Part shown: piece by piece, positions 38,894-50,213 of the stretch | Numbering within the stretch: the stretch's first letter is position 1 | How the letters are laid out: each line of letters starts with the position of its first letter | NCBI GenBank assembly: GCA_947625905.1 | Contig: CANQQJ010000013.1 | Location: forward strand, 1-64,000 | DNA length: 64,000 nt | Reading direction: 5' to 3' | Source: an uncultured Clostridia bacterium | GTDB taxonomy: Bacteria > Bacillota > Clostridia > Monoglobales > Monoglobaceae | The notes under the pieces: model-generated | Database searches by the model: none | What the model saw: the letters and a program-made list of their open reading frames with translations, nothing else | Told to the model about the DNA's origin: nothing | Made by a program: the position numbers and the translations under genes

Positions 38894-41032
38894 TTACTCT
38901 TCTTCTACTTCACTTTCGTCTTCACCTTCAACTTCACTTTCGTCTTCAGCTTCATCTTCGGCTTCAGCATCATCTTCAGCTTCATCCTCATCATCGTATG
39001 AGCTCGAGCCTGACGAACGACTGCTTGAACCGCTGCTTCTTGTATTGCTTGAGCTTGAGGAGCTCGCCCTCGACCCCACGCTCACTCCGTAATTAACATC
39101 AATCTTTCTGTCTTTGTTCTTGATCGTGGAATGAACGGAGCTCATCACGTTTCTCCATACGGGTATACACGGATTTGAGGACATTGATATGGATTGGGGT
39201 GTGTCATAGCCGTACCATACCGCAGCGACGTAATACTGCGAATATCCCACAAACCATCTGTCAAAATTCTCGGATGTTGTACCGGTCTTGCCGGCCGTGA
39301 ACGTTCCGTCCGCAAGGGACGCGCCGCGTCCCGTGCCGCTGGTCACAACGCTGCTTAAGTACCTGTTCATAATAGCGGCGGTCTCCGGTTTGATCGCCTG
39401 CCATGACGTTTCTGAATCTCTGCCAGTCAAAATTGTCTCGCCGTCGCTGTTTTTGATCTCCGTGAATGTATACGGCTTATTATATATGCCTTGGTTCGGG
39501 AAAATGCAGTATGCGGCCGTCAGCTCGACATTCGTCATTCCGTGAGTCAGACCGCCGAGCGCCAGCTGCGCGTAGCCCAGATCTGTATATATCTCGCCGT
39601 TTATATCCTCGGCCTCAACCAAAGTGGTAACGCCGAGCTGCTGCGTCATAAAATCATATGAGGTCTGGATGCCCATTTCGGACATGATCTCCACGGGAAC
39701 GGTGTTGAGCGACTGCTGGATCGCGTAATCAAGGCCGACCTGCGAGTTTGTATAGGTATAGCTTGAGTTTCTGGGTATCCAGCCGTCATAAGACTTTCTT
39801 TTGTCCATTATCATCGAGCCCGTGTTTATCGTGCCGTAATCAAGCGCGGGCGCGTATACCGAAAGCGGTTTGATGGATGAACCCGGCTGTCTGGGGCTCT
39901 GAGCCGCTCTGTTGAGCGTAAAGCTGTTTTCCTTTTCGCCTATGCCTCCCGCCATCGCCACAATTCTGCCGTCCTGAGGGTCCATTATAACTATCGAGGA
40001 CTGCGCTTCCGGATCCGGGAAGTTATTGGCGTTATAATAGTAATCCTCAACGATCTTTTGGATCTCGGGGTCGTATGCACAATAGATCTTCAGTCCGCCG
40101 GAATATACCATTTTCTGAGCTAAAGTTTCGGAATATCCCTTATCCTGCAGCCGCGATATGGCGTCTCTTACAACCTGGTCGACATAATACGAAGTGATGA
40201 TCTCACTCTTTTTCTCAAGCGCTGTTTCCTTGCTGAACACGAGCGGGAAATTGACCGCCTCGTCATACTCCTGCTGGGTTATATATCCCAGCGAGAGCAT
40301 TTTTGCAAGCACCAGTTCCTGACGCTCTTTGTTGTTGTCGGGATTGACAAACGGGTCATAATAATTCGGGTTCTGCGTGATTGCCGCTATAGACGCGCAC
40401 TCGGCAAGATTAAGCTGGCTCACATCTTTGTCAAAATAGAGATTCGCGGCCGTCTGCACGCCGTGGCAGTTTTCCGACAAAAATATACAGTTCATATAAA
40501 GCTCAAGGATCTGGTCCTTCGACATTTTTTTCTCAAGGTCAATTGCCTTGGAAATTTCTCCGATTTTTCTGGCAACGGTCTGCTCCTTGTCGCCGGTGAT
40601 ATTTTTTATCAGCTGCTGAGTTATCGTACTTCCGCCAAGCGACGCCTGTCCGCCTTTTCCGGTCAGTTTGTCAAAAAAATATGTGATCGTCGCTCTGACG
40701 GTACGCATTATATCAACGCCTTTATGGGTCATAAAACGCTCGTCCTCGATCGCTATAAACGCGTTCTGAAGATTTTTGGGTGTGGCGTCCAGTTCGACCC
40801 ACACTCTGTTCTCATCGGATGTCAAAGTGAGCAAAGTCTTTTCCTCGCCCGTATTCGGATCAAGATATACAATATCCGAGTTCTTGTCCATCGTTAAAGT
40901 TTCTATATCCATGCCGTCGATATTACCCCACATACCCATAACGGCAGTGATAACAGCGCCGCCTGCTATAGCGCCGCCCACGATCAAAGTTATCAAAAAT
41001 ACCAGAATAAATTTGCCTATATACTTTCTCAT
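38894..41032 (-). CDS. Class A penicillin-binding protein (PBP1A-like) with acidic C-terminal tail
   Basis: Glycosyltransferase IEDERFMTHKGVDIMRTVRA...GGSTITQQLIKN; transpeptidase RQPGSSIKPLSVYAPALD, AGKTGTTSENFDRWFVGY; tail EDEAEDDAEAEDEAEDESEVEGEDESEVEEE. Confidence 0.94.
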   Translation of the reverse strand: MRKYIGKFILVFLITLIVGGAIAGGAVITAVMGMWGNIDGMDIETLTMDKNSDIVYLDPNTGEEKTLLTLTSDENRVWVELDATPKNLQNAFIAIEDERFMTHKGVDIMRTVRATITYFFDKLTGKGGQASLGGSTITQQLIKNITGDKEQTVARKIGEISKAIDLEKKMSKDQILELYMNCIFLSENCHGVQTAANLYFDKDVSQLNLAECASIAAITQNPNYYDPFVNPDNNKERQELVLAKMLSLGYITQQEYDEAVNFPLVFSKETALEKKSEIITSYYVDQVVRDAISRLQDKGYSETLAQKMVYSGGLKIYCAYDPEIQKIVEDYYYNANNFPDPEAQSSIVIMDPQDGRIVAMAGGIGEKENSFTLNRAAQSPRQPGSSIKPLSVYAPALDYGTINTGSMIMDKRKSYDGWIPRNSSYTYTNSQVGLDYAIQQSLNTVPVEIMSEMGIQTSYDFMTQQLGVTTLVEAEDINGEIYTDLGYAQLALGGLTHGMTNVELTAAYCIFPNQGIYNKPYTFTEIKNSDGETILTGRDSETSWQAIKPETAAIMNRYLSSVVTSGTGRGASLADGTFTAGKTGTTSENFDRWFVGYSQYYVAAVWYGYDTPQSISMSSNPCIPVWRNVMSSVHSTIKNKDRKIDVNYGVSVGSRASSSSSSNTRSSGSSSRSSGSSSYDDEDEAEDDAEAEDEAEDESEVEGEDESEVEEE

Positions 41033-41186
41033 AATATGTCCCCTTATTTTACAACAAATTTCTGTTTATACATATTATATACCATAATTATAGCATTTCT
41101 TCAAGTATAATAAACAATAAATCTGTTAATAATCTATTAAATTAGTGTTACATCAACCGTTAAAATACAAGATATGGGGGTATATT

Positions 41187-41588
41187 ATGAATAACAAGTT
41201 AATCAAAAACACTATTTTATGTATATCGGTCATTTTGTTCCTGACGGCCGTCGGCTGCACGGCCTACTACGCGGCCGCCGGTATACTGCGAAAAACAGCG
41301 GCGACGGAAACGGCCGAGGCGGTTATGGCAGATATGCCGCCTAAAACCGCGGCTCCGGTTTCATCGGCTTCTCCGATCGACTATTATATCGCTCGGCTAA
41401 ACGGAAGCAATATAGAAATATCGCTTGTTCACGAGACGCCGGGAGAACCGCCGAAAGAAAAATATCTCTATTCATTCGACGTGTACAGAAACGGGATTCC
41501 CGAAAGCGATATATCCGATCTCACCCGCGGAATTATCTTCAAGACGCGCGAAGAGCTGGCGTCGTTTGAGGAAGATTTCGGAAGCTGA
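41187..41588 (+). CDS. Membrane-anchored small protein, BofC C-terminal-domain-like
   Basis: TM then DYYIARLNGSNIEISLV...YSFDVYRNGIPESDISDLTRGIIFKTREELASFEEDFGS. ATG at 41187 preferred. Confidence 0.55.
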   Translation: MNNKLIKNTILCISVILFLTAVGCTAYYAAAGILRKTAATETAEAVMADMPPKTAAPVSSASPIDYYIARLNGSNIEISLVHETPGEPPKEKYLYSFDVYRNGIPESDISDLTRGIIFKTREELASFEEDFGS

Positions 41589-41600
41589 ACAAGCTCATCC

Positions 41601-41630
41601 GCCTCCCGCATTTGCGGGAGGCATATTTAA
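41601..41630 (+). terminator. Intrinsic terminator
   Basis: GCCTCCCGCA-tt-TGCGGGAGGC followed by atattta. Confidence 0.75.
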
Positions 41631-41668
41631 TTGTTTCACGAAAAACTTTTTTATTTTAAAAATAGTTG

Positions 41669-41698
41669 TTGAATTTATATACCGCTTTGTGTTATAAT
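41669..41698 (+). promoter_or_regulatory. Promoter of uvrB
   Basis: TTGAAT - 18 bp - TGt-TATAAT. Confidence 0.65.
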
Positions 41699-41754
41699 AG
41701 AATTTGCGCATATTTGTTGCGAATCAAAAATTTTATCCCGACGGAGAGGATATT

Positions 41755-43725
41755 ATGGATTTTGAAGTTGTTTCCAAATACAAGCCGGCAGGCGATCAGC
41801 CAAAAGCGATTGATCAGCTTTCCCGCGGAATATTAAACGGCGACAAGTTTCAGACGCTGCTGGGCGTTACGGGCAGCGGCAAAACGTTCACCATGGCAAA
41901 CGTGATAGAAAAGGTGCAGAAACCCACGCTCGTGCTGGCGCACAACAAGACGCTCGCGGCGCAGCTTTGCAGTGAGTTTAAGGAGATTTTCCCCAAAAAC
42001 GCCGTGGAATACTTTGTGTCCTACTATGACTATTACCAGCCCGAAGCTTACATACCGTACACGGACACATATATAGAAAAGGACGCCGACACCAACGAGG
42101 AGATCGACAAACTGCGCCACAGCGCCACGGCCGCGCTTTTTGAGCGCAAAGATGTCATAATCGTCGCCAGCGTGTCCTGCATATACGGTTTGGGCGACCC
42201 GATCGACTACAATAATATGGTAATTTCTCTGCGCCCGGGAATGATCAAAGACAGAGACGAGGTTATCGCAAAACTTATCGAGATAAAATACGAAAGAAAC
42301 GATATCGAATTTTCAAGAAATAAGTTCAGAGTGCGCGGCGATGTGCTTGACATATTCCCGTCGGACGCCTACAGCACCGCGATACGCGTGGAGTTTTTCG
42401 GCGACGAGGTTGACCGCATAACCGAAATAAACGTTGTGACGGGCGAGGTTATCGGCGAAAGAAAACATGTGGCGATCTATCCCGCGTCGCATTATGTCAC
42501 AACGCCCGAAAAACGCGAAAGAGCCCTTCTGAGCATCGAAAAAGAGCTCGAAGAACGCTTACGGGAACTGAGGGACAGCGACAAACTGGTTGAGGCGCAG
42601 CGCCTCGAGCAGCGCACGAAATACGACATGGAGATGATGCGCGAGACGGGTTTCTGCAGCGGCATTGAAAACTATTCGCGGCACATAAGCGGCCGCGCGC
42701 CCGGCAGCGCTCCCTTCACACTTATTGACTACATGCCCAAAGACTTTCTGCTGTTCGTTGACGAGAGCCATGTCACGCTGCCTCAGGTCAGGGCGATGTA
42801 CGCCGGTGACCGCGCCAGAAAAGAAAATCTGGTTAAATACGGTTTTAGACTGCCCTCGGCTTTTGACAACAGACCTCTTAATTTTGACGAGTTCTGGGGA
42901 AAACTGAATCAGGCAGTGTTTGTTTCGGCGACCCCCGCCGATTTTGAAAAAGAACGCTCCGCGAGGATAGTCGAGCAGGTGATAAGGCCCACCGGGCTTG
43001 TCGATCCCGCGGTCGAGGTAAGACCGATAGACGGTCAAGTTGATGACCTTTACAGTGAAATTAATGAAAGAGTAAAAAGAAACGAAAGAGTCCTTGTTAC
43101 CACACTCACAAAGAAAATGGCGGAAAGACTCACCGAATATTTCGACGATCTTGGTGTAAAGGTAAGATACTTGCACTCGGATGTCAAGACGATAGAGAGA
43201 ATGGAGATAATCCGCGACCTGAGGCTCGGCGAATTTGATGTGCTTGTGGGAATAAATCTGCTGCGCGAGGGCCTGGATATACCCGAAGTTTCTCTTGTGG
43301 CTATCCTGGACGCCGACAAAGAGGGCTTTTTGAGAAGCGAGACATCACTGGTACAGACAATAGGCAGAGCGGCCCGAAACGCGGACGGCAAAGTCATCAT
43401 GTACGCTGATGTTATCACCTCCTCCATGAGATACGCGATCGACGAGACAAACAGACGCCGCGCTATCCAAATGGAATTTAACAAAAAGCACGGCATTGAG
43501 CCCAAGACCATTACCAAAAAGGTCCATGAGGTCATAGAGGCAACCACCGAGCTGAGCAGATCCGAAAGAGGCCGCAAAGCCAAAGAAAACGAAAAGCGTA
43601 TCGTTGACAGAGACCGCGCGATCGCCGAGCTTACCATTGACATGAAGAAGGCCGCCGAGCTGCTGCAGTTTGAGCTTGCCGCGCAGATACGCGACGAGAT
43701 AAGACGGCTCGGAGGAGACATATAA
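41755..43725 (+). CDS. uvrB: Excinuclease ABC subunit B
   Basis: [22 protein letters not shown]...[15 protein letters not shown]...[15 protein letters not shown] at 41755 after GGAGAGG. Confidence 0.97.
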   Translation: MDFEVVSKYKPAGDQPKAIDQLSRGILNGDKFQTLLGVTGSGKTFTMANVIEKVQKPTLVLAHNKTLAAQLCSEFKEIFPKNAVEYFVSYYDYYQPEAYIPYTDTYIEKDADTNEEIDKLRHSATAALFERKDVIIVASVSCIYGLGDPIDYNNMVISLRPGMIKDRDEVIAKLIEIKYERNDIEFSRNKFRVRGDVLDIFPSDAYSTAIRVEFFGDEVDRITEINVVTGEVIGERKHVAIYPASHYVTTPEKRERALLSIEKELEERLRELRDSDKLVEAQRLEQRTKYDMEMMRETGFCSGIENYSRHISGRAPGSAPFTLIDYMPKDFLLFVDESHVTLPQVRAMYAGDRARKENLVKYGFRLPSAFDNRPLNFDEFWGKLNQAVFVSATPADFEKERSARIVEQVIRPTGLVDPAVEVRPIDGQVDDLYSEINERVKRNERVLVTTLTKKMAERLTEYFDDLGVKVRYLHSDVKTIERMEIIRDLRLGEFDVLVGINLLREGLDIPEVSLVAILDADKEGFLRSETSLVQTIGRAARNADGKVIMYADVITSSMRYAIDETNRRRAIQMEFNKKHGIEPKTITKKVHEVIEATTELSRSERGRKAKENEKRIVDRDRAIAELTIDMKKAAELLQFELAAQIRDEIRRLGGDI

Positions 43726-43742
43726 ATAATAGGAGAATTCAA

Positions 43743-46598
43743 ATGAACAAAAACATTGTTGTAAAGGGCGCAAATGAAAATAATCTGAAAAAAATCGACG
43801 TCGAGATACCGAGAGACAAACTGGTCGTTTTGACCGGTCTCAGCGGCTCGGGTAAGTCGTCCCTTGCGTTTGAGACCATATATGCCGAAGGCCAGAGACG
43901 ATACGTTGAGTCACTTTCGGCGTACGCCAGAATGTTTCTCGGCCAGATGGACAAGCCGGACGTTGAGTCGATAGACGGCCTGTCTCCCGCTATCTCGATT
44001 GACCAGAAAACCACATCCAGAAATCCGCGTTCAACCGTGGGAACCGTGACGGAGGTGTATGACTATATCAGGCTTCTGTACGCGCGCATAGGCATACCCC
44101 ACTGCCCAAAATGCGGAAAAGAAATCAAGCCTCAGTCGATCGACCAGATAGTTGACGCTGTAAAAGCTCTGCCCGAGAGGACCAGGATCCAGATCATGGC
44201 GCCGGTCGTCCGCGGCAGAAAGGGCGAATACACCAAGACGTTTGACGACGCGCGCAAAAAGGGCTTTGTACGCGCGCGGATCGACGGCTCGATCGTTGAG
44301 ATAACCGACATGGAGATACGTCTTGACAAGCAGAAAAAGCACAATATAGACATAATAGTCGACAGACTTGTTATAAAAGAGGGTATGGAAAAGCGTCTCG
44401 CGGACTCGCTCGAGACCGCGCTCAACATGGGACGCGGTCTTGTTACCGTTGATATCATCGACGGCGATGAGCTGCATTTTTCACAGAATTACGCCTGCGA
44501 CGACTGCGGCATAAACATTGAGGAGCTGACGCCGAGAATGTTCTCGTTCAACACTCCCTACGGCGCGTGCCCCGAATGCTCGGGACTGGGACATATTGTG
44601 AAGATCGACCCCGATCTGGTGATCCCCGACAAAAGCCTCTCAATAAATGAAGGCGCGATCTCGGTAACGGGATGGAGCAATTCGGACAAAAATTCCGTGG
44701 CAAGCATGTACTACGCCGGTCTTGCAGAGCATTACGGTTTCAGTCTCGACACACCGATCGAGGACCTGCCCGACGAGATCGTCGATATACTGCTCTACGG
44801 CACCAAGGGCGAAAAGATCAAGCTGACATACGACCGCAAGTATTCAAAGGGCTACCAATACGCCAGATTCGAGGGTATTATCAACAACCTGAACCGCCGT
44901 CACGACGAGACAAACTCCGAATGGATGAAAGCCGAGATCGAGAGCTACATGGTTAATATGCCCTGCCACGCGTGCCACGGAGCGAGGCTGAGGCCCGAGT
45001 CTTTGGCCGTGACTGTCAAAGACCTTAATATAAACCAAATAACCGATATGTCAATAACCGAGGCCTGCGACTTTTTCGAAAACCTGACCGACGATCTCAC
45101 CGGCAGAGAGAAGCACATAGCCAAACAAGTTATGAAGGAGATATGCGACCGACTTAGGTTCCTGCGCAATGTAGGTCTTGAATACCTGCGCCTTTCCAGA
45201 AGCGCGGGCACGCTCAGCGGCGGCGAGGCGCAGCGCATCAGACTGGCCACGCAGATAGGCTCAAGCCTTATGGGCGTCGTGTATATACTCGATGAGCCCA
45301 GCATCGGCCTCCATCAGCGCGACAATTCGAAACTGATCGGCACGCTCAAAGAGCTGCGCGACCTGGGAAACACGCTGATTGTTGTGGAACACGACGAGGA
45401 CACCATCCTGTCGGCCGACCATGTTATAGACATCGGTCCCGGCGCGGGCATCCACGGCGGCGAGATAGTGGCGGCGGGCACCCCGCAGGACATTATGGAC
45501 TGCAAAGAGTCGATCACGGGCCAATATCTCTCGGGCGAAAAATTTATCCCGGTTCCTAAAACGCGCAGAAAAGGAAACGGAAACAAGCTTGAAATAAAGG
45601 GCTGCCGCGAAAATAATCTGAAAAACATAAACATAAAAATACCGCTCGGCACATTTACCTGCGTGACGGGCGTGTCGGGCAGCGGAAAAAGCTCGTTCGT
45701 AAACGAGATACTTTATAAGCATCTGTCCAATGTTTTGAACCATGCAAAAAAGCACCCCGGAAAATTCAAAAGCATGAAGGGCGCCGAGTTTTTGGACAAA
45801 GTCATAGACATTGACCAATCTCCGATCGGCAGGACCCCAAGGAGCAATCCCGCCACATACACCGGCCTGTTCTCGGATATACGCGATCTCTTCGCCGCGA
45901 CGCAGGAAGCCAAAGCGAGGGGCTACAAATCGGGAAGATTCAGCTTTAACGTCCGAGGCGGACGCTGCGAGGCCTGCACGGGCGACGGCATAATCAAAAT
46001 AGAAATGCACTTTCTGCCCGACGTATACGTGCCCTGCGAGGTATGCGGAGGCAAGCGATACAACCGCGAGACCCTCGAGGTCAGGTATAAGGGCAAGAAC
46101 ATACATGAAGTCCTCGAAATGACCGTCGAGGAAGGCTGTGAATTCTTTGAAAACGTGCCCAAGATCAGGCGCAAGCTTCAAACAATGTTTGACGTTGGTC
46201 TGGGTTATATCAAGATCGGACAGCCCTCAACAACGCTATCGGGCGGCGAAGCGCAGCGCGTTAAGCTTGCGACCGAGCTCAGCCGCAGGAGCACCGGTAA
46301 AACGATCTATATTCTGGACGAGCCGACCACCGGCCTCCATACCGCGGACGTCCATATGCTGATCAGCGTGCTTCAAAAGCTTGTTGACGCGGGCAACACC
46401 GTGGTTGTGATAGAGCACAATCTGGACGTTATAAAAACCGCCGACTATATAATCGACTTAGGACCCGAAGGCGGAGACGAGGGCGGAACCGTCGTTGCCT
46501 GCGGCACGCCGGAGAAAGTTGCGAAATGCGCGGCATCATACACAGGCCAATTCCTCAAGCAGTACCTAAAAAAAGACAAAAATAAGAAAAATAAATGA
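43743..46598 (+). CDS. uvrA: Excinuclease ABC subunit A
   Basis: [42 protein letters not shown]; duplicated ABC signatures; zinc motifs. Confidence 0.97.
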   Translation: MNKNIVVKGANENNLKKIDVEIPRDKLVVLTGLSGSGKSSLAFETIYAEGQRRYVESLSAYARMFLGQMDKPDVESIDGLSPAISIDQKTTSRNPRSTVGTVTEVYDYIRLLYARIGIPHCPKCGKEIKPQSIDQIVDAVKALPERTRIQIMAPVVRGRKGEYTKTFDDARKKGFVRARIDGSIVEITDMEIRLDKQKKHNIDIIVDRLVIKEGMEKRLADSLETALNMGRGLVTVDIIDGDELHFSQNYACDDCGINIEELTPRMFSFNTPYGACPECSGLGHIVKIDPDLVIPDKSLSINEGAISVTGWSNSDKNSVASMYYAGLAEHYGFSLDTPIEDLPDEIVDILLYGTKGEKIKLTYDRKYSKGYQYARFEGIINNLNRRHDETNSEWMKAEIESYMVNMPCHACHGARLRPESLAVTVKDLNINQITDMSITEACDFFENLTDDLTGREKHIAKQVMKEICDRLRFLRNVGLEYLRLSRSAGTLSGGEAQRIRLATQIGSSLMGVVYILDEPSIGLHQRDNSKLIGTLKELRDLGNTLIVVEHDEDTILSADHVIDIGPGAGIHGGEIVAAGTPQDIMDCKESITGQYLSGEKFIPVPKTRRKGNGNKLEIKGCRENNLKNINIKIPLGTFTCVTGVSGSGKSSFVNEILYKHLSNVLNHAKKHPGKFKSMKGAEFLDKVIDIDQSPIGRTPRSNPATYTGLFSDIRDLFAATQEAKARGYKSGRFSFNVRGGRCEACTGDGIIKIEMHFLPDVYVPCEVCGGKRYNRETLEVRYKGKNIHEVLEMTVEEGCEFFENVPKIRRKLQTMFDVGLGYIKIGQPSTTLSGGEAQRVKLATELSRRSTGKTIYILDEPTTGLHTADVHMLISVLQKLVDAGNTVVVIEHNLDVIKTADYIIDLGPEGGDEGGTVVACGTPEKVAKCAASYTGQFLKQYLKKDKNKKNK

Positions 46599-46606
46599 TT
46601 TGTTTG

Positions 46607-46635
46607 TTGACAAATAAATTCGTCAATGATATACT
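46607..46635 (+). promoter_or_regulatory. Promoter with inverted repeat upstream of XRE-cupin-ligase fusion
   Basis: TTGACA - 17 bp - TATACT; TTGAC...GTCAA overlaps -35 and spacer. Confidence 0.75.
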
Positions 46636-46686
46636 TTAGTTTAGCTTTTTTGAAATTAAAATAAACGCTATATAAGGAGAAATGAG

Positions 46687-49002
46687 ATGGACAACAATTT
46701 AGACGCAAGAATCAAGGATGTTGCGGAGCGTATCAAAACGCTGCGCGAAATTGTGGGGATGAGCGAGCAGGAACTGGCGGATAAAACTTCGGTCAGCCTT
46801 GAGAAGTACATGCAGATAGAAAACGGCGAATGCGACTTCAGCTTTTCGTTTATCTGCCTCTGCGCGAGAGTGCTCGGCGTTGACGTTACCGACCTGCTCG
46901 AGGGCCAGAGCGCCACGCTTTCCGGCTATGAGCTCACCCGCGCAGGCGAGGGCATGAAGATCGTTCGCCGTAAGGAGTTTGAGTACAACAACCTGGCTCC
47001 CTACTTTAAAAACAGGATCGCCGAGCCTTTCCTGGTAACAGCCCCCTTTTCCGAGGCGGAGCAGCACAAGGAAATTAAGCTCGCGAAGCACGAGGGCCAG
47101 GAGCTTGACATCGTTGTCAGCGGCTCGCTTAAAATTCAGATTGGCAAAAACATCGAGACTCTGAACGCGGGTGACAGCATATACTACGACAGCAAGACGC
47201 CCCACGGTATGATCGCGGTCGGCGGCGAGCCCTGCAAGTTCTACGCCATGGTATTCACGGGCGGCAAAGAGGGAAATTATATCGAAGATATCGATATGCC
47301 CGCCGTTAAGCCTCTGCCCGTCAGAGACGAGCCCGGAAACAGAATTTACGATGATTATGTGAAAATGGGCTTTGACGAGAACGGCGTTATTAACTCGATC
47401 AAGTTCATCGACGAGGAAAAGTTCAACTTCACGTTTGACATAGTTGACAGACTTGCCGAGAGGGACCCCGATAAACCCGCCATGCTCTGGCTTTCGAAAA
47501 ATAAAGAGGAACGCCTGTTCACATTCTCGGATATGAGTAAGCTGTCGGCCAAGGCGGCTCACTACTTCAAATCTCTGGGAATCAAGAAAGGCGACAGAGT
47601 TATGCTTGTGCTCAAGCGCCACTATCAGTTCTGGATCGCTATACTGGCTCTCCACAGAATCGGCGCGGTAGTTATTCCCGCCACAAACCTGCTTGTTGAG
47701 CACGACTTTGACTACAGATTCAAAGCGGCGGGAGTTTCGGCAATCGTCTGCACGGCGGACGGCGACACGGCGCATCAGGCTGAGCTCGGCGCGAACAACT
47801 GCGATTTTGACATTCTCAAGATCATCGTTAACGGACACCGCGAAGGCTGGCTGAACTTTGACGAGGGTATTGAGCCGTTCAGCGACGTGTTCGAGCGGCC
47901 TGAAAATCCCAACGAGACGGCTTGCGGCAGCGAGATCATGCTTATGTACTTCACATCGGGCACGACCGGCTATCCCAAGATCGCCGCGCAAAGCCACAAA
48001 TATCCGCTCGGCCACTTCCTGACCGCAAAATGCTGGCACAACGTTAACCCCACAAAAAAGGGTCTGCACTTCACAATATCCGACACGGGCTGGGGCAAGG
48101 CTCTCTGGGGCAAGCTCTACGGTCAGTGGATGAGCGAGGGCGCAACGTTTACATACGACTTTGACAAGTTCCGCGCCGAGGATATTCTTCCTCTGTTCGC
48201 GAAGTATAAGATCACCACGTTCTGCGCGCCTCCTACAATGTTCAGATTCTTCATAAAAGAGGATCTCGGCAAATATGATCTGTCAACGATCGAATATGCC
48301 ACAACAGCGGGCGAAGCGCTCAACCCCGAGGTTTACAACCAATTCTTTAAGCACACGGGACTCAGAATAATGGAAGGCTTCGGCCAGACCGAGACAACGC
48401 TGGTTCTGGGTAACTTTGTGGGTATGGAGCCCAAGCCGGGCTCGATGGGCAAGCCCAGTCCCCTTTATAACGTTGAGATACTGCTGCCCGACGGCAAGCC
48501 CGCGGGAGTCGGCGAGGTCGGCGAGATCTGCATAAACACCAAGAACGGCGCGCCCTGCGGTCTGTTCACCTGCTATTACAATAACGATGAACTGACAAAA
48601 GAGGCATGGCACGACGGATTCTACCACACGGGCGATACCGCCTGGAAGGATGAGGACGGCTACTTCTGGTATGTCGGAAGGACAGACGACGTCATCAAGT
48701 CATCGGGTTACCGCATAGGCCCCTTTGAGATCGAAAGCGTTATCATGGAACTGCCTTACGTTCTGGAGTGTGCGATAACGGCCGCTCCCGACCCGATCCG
48801 CGGTCAGGTGGTTAAGGCGACTATAGTGCTTATAAAGGGCAAGCAGGGCAGCGACGAGCTTAAAAAGGAGATACAGAACTACGTCAAAAAGCACACCGCG
48901 CCATACAAATATCCCAGAATAGTGGAATTTGTTGACGAGCTGCCAAAGACGATAAGCGGAAAGATCAGACGCGTTGAGATCAGAGAAAACGACAAGGCAT
49001 AA
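46687..49002 (+). CDS. Fusion protein: XRE HTH + cupin sensor + AMP-binding acyl-CoA synthetase
   Basis: HTH RIKTLREIVGMSEQELADKTSVSLEKYMQIENG; cupin HEGQELDIVVSGSLKIQIGKNIETLNAGDSIYYDSKTPHGM; AMP-binding YFTSGTTGYPK, GFGQTE, YHTGDTAWKDEDGYFWYVGRTDDVIKSSGYRIGPFEIE, PKTISGKIRR. Confidence 0.94.
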   Translation: MDNNLDARIKDVAERIKTLREIVGMSEQELADKTSVSLEKYMQIENGECDFSFSFICLCARVLGVDVTDLLEGQSATLSGYELTRAGEGMKIVRRKEFEYNNLAPYFKNRIAEPFLVTAPFSEAEQHKEIKLAKHEGQELDIVVSGSLKIQIGKNIETLNAGDSIYYDSKTPHGMIAVGGEPCKFYAMVFTGGKEGNYIEDIDMPAVKPLPVRDEPGNRIYDDYVKMGFDENGVINSIKFIDEEKFNFTFDIVDRLAERDPDKPAMLWLSKNKEERLFTFSDMSKLSAKAAHYFKSLGIKKGDRVMLVLKRHYQFWIAILALHRIGAVVIPATNLLVEHDFDYRFKAAGVSAIVCTADGDTAHQAELGANNCDFDILKIIVNGHREGWLNFDEGIEPFSDVFERPENPNETACGSEIMLMYFTSGTTGYPKIAAQSHKYPLGHFLTAKCWHNVNPTKKGLHFTISDTGWGKALWGKLYGQWMSEGATFTYDFDKFRAEDILPLFAKYKITTFCAPPTMFRFFIKEDLGKYDLSTIEYATTAGEALNPEVYNQFFKHTGLRIMEGFGQTETTLVLGNFVGMEPKPGSMGKPSPLYNVEILLPDGKPAGVGEVGEICINTKNGAPCGLFTCYYNNDELTKEAWHDGFYHTGDTAWKDEDGYFWYVGRTDDVIKSSGYRIGPFEIESVIMELPYVLECAITAAPDPIRGQVVKATIVLIKGKQGSDELKKEIQNYVKKHTAPYKYPRIVEFVDELPKTISGKIRRVEIRENDKA

Positions 49003-49018
49003 CATCAAATATTAACGT

Positions 49019-49057
49019 AAAGATGTCAGATTATACAGATAATTTGACATCTTTATC
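49019..49057 (+). terminator. Intrinsic terminator after fusion gene
   Basis: AAAGATGTCA...TGACATCTTT followed by atctttg. Confidence 0.7.
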
Positions 49058-49175
49058 TTTGTATGAAACATTTTTACGTTTTTACGCGTCTAACTAAATA
49101 AAATAGGTGTTGCATGTTGAGAAAAAATATAGTATAATGTTTTTTGTGAATACTTTTACAGATAGGAAGATGATT

Positions 49176-50159
49176 ATGAAAAAAATAACCGCCATAATTT
49201 TGAGCTTAACTCTCTTGATCGGTCTGCTTGCGGGACTGACCCTAACGGCCGAAGCCGCGTCGCCGATCGAGAATATATATGTTAACGGCAAACCTCTCAA
49301 GTTCAGCGAAGCCGAGCGCCCGTTTATCATGGGCGACGGCGACAACGGCAGAACAATGGTTCCGCTGCGCGCCGTATCGGAGGCGCTTGGCGCTACAGTG
49401 TACTGGATAGATAAAAACGACAACGACCAGCCGACAAAAAGGATACAGATCGTTAGATATGACACAACGCTGAGGCTTGATATTGGTCTTCCGACAATGC
49501 ACGTGTTCAAGATAGCCTATGACGAGGAGCTCGGCAAAGAGGATCAAAAGCAAACCGAAACGATAGATCTTGACGCGCCCGCGTTCCAGGGCGACGAGAC
49601 CAGGGATTACCGCACATTTGTTCCGATCCGCGCCATAACCGAAGCTTTCGGAGCTGAGATAAACGCCGTGTTCGCAGATAACGACGAGAGCAGAGTCGAC
49701 AGACCAATGAACGTTTACATCGTTGACACTTACGACGGCTCAAACGAAAACAAAGTCAGCATTGCGAACCTCTATGACAGCATTGATATTAATCAGTCAA
49801 CGCTTATCTCGACCGTCGGCATCATAACAAGGATCGACTCAAAATATTATCTGCAGGACGAGAACCAGACCTATAAAATGATCGAGCTTAAAAGCATTCC
49901 GGATGTTGAGAACTTCTGGACGCAGCAGCTTGACGTCGCGGACAATGATCCCGTCGGCATAAAGGTCAAAATAACCGGCATGGTCGATAAAGACAATAAC
50001 AACAAATATTCAATGGTACTGCGCCGCGGCTCTACGGGTATGCTGCCCGCCGTGGCGGGCCAAGCGCTCGCTGACGGAAGCGCTGCCGCCGAGCCAACGC
50101 CGACTCCTCGCAGAAGCCGTCTGACAAGCAACAGTGAAGACGCTGCGCCGACCGAATAA
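49176..50159 (+). CDS. Secreted copper-amine-oxidase N-domain (stalk) protein
   Basis: Signal peptide MKKITAIILSLTLLIGLLAGLTLTAEAA; IYVNGKPLKFSEAERPFIMGDGDNGRTMVPLRAVSEALGATVYW and repeat FVPIRAITEAFGAEI. Confidence 0.85.
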   Translation: MKKITAIILSLTLLIGLLAGLTLTAEAASPIENIYVNGKPLKFSEAERPFIMGDGDNGRTMVPLRAVSEALGATVYWIDKNDNDQPTKRIQIVRYDTTLRLDIGLPTMHVFKIAYDEELGKEDQKQTETIDLDAPAFQGDETRDYRTFVPIRAITEAFGAEINAVFADNDESRVDRPMNVYIVDTYDGSNENKVSIANLYDSIDINQSTLISTVGIITRIDSKYYLQDENQTYKMIELKSIPDVENFWTQQLDVADNDPVGIKVKITGMVDKDNNNKYSMVLRRGSTGMLPAVAGQALADGSAAAEPTPTPRRSRLTSNSEDAAPTE

Positions 50160-50180
50160 AATCAAAAATACAAAAAGTAA

Positions 50181-50213
50181 AACCCGCGGTTTCATATCCG
50201 CGGGCTTTGTTTT
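50181..50213. terminator. Bidirectional terminator
   Basis: aaaaCCCGCGG-tttcatat-CCGCGGGctttgtttt. Confidence 0.85.

Noticed and set aside
41699-41755. LexA/SOS box upstream of uvrB
   Set aside because: No GAAC-N4-GTTC-type palindrome found between promoter and start codon.
46699-48069. 456-aa minus-strand ORF antisense to the XRE-cupin-ligase gene (similarly 45261..46181 opposite uvrA and 61903..63021 opposite the A2M-like gene)
   Set aside because: Antisense artefacts of conserved genes with no domain signal.
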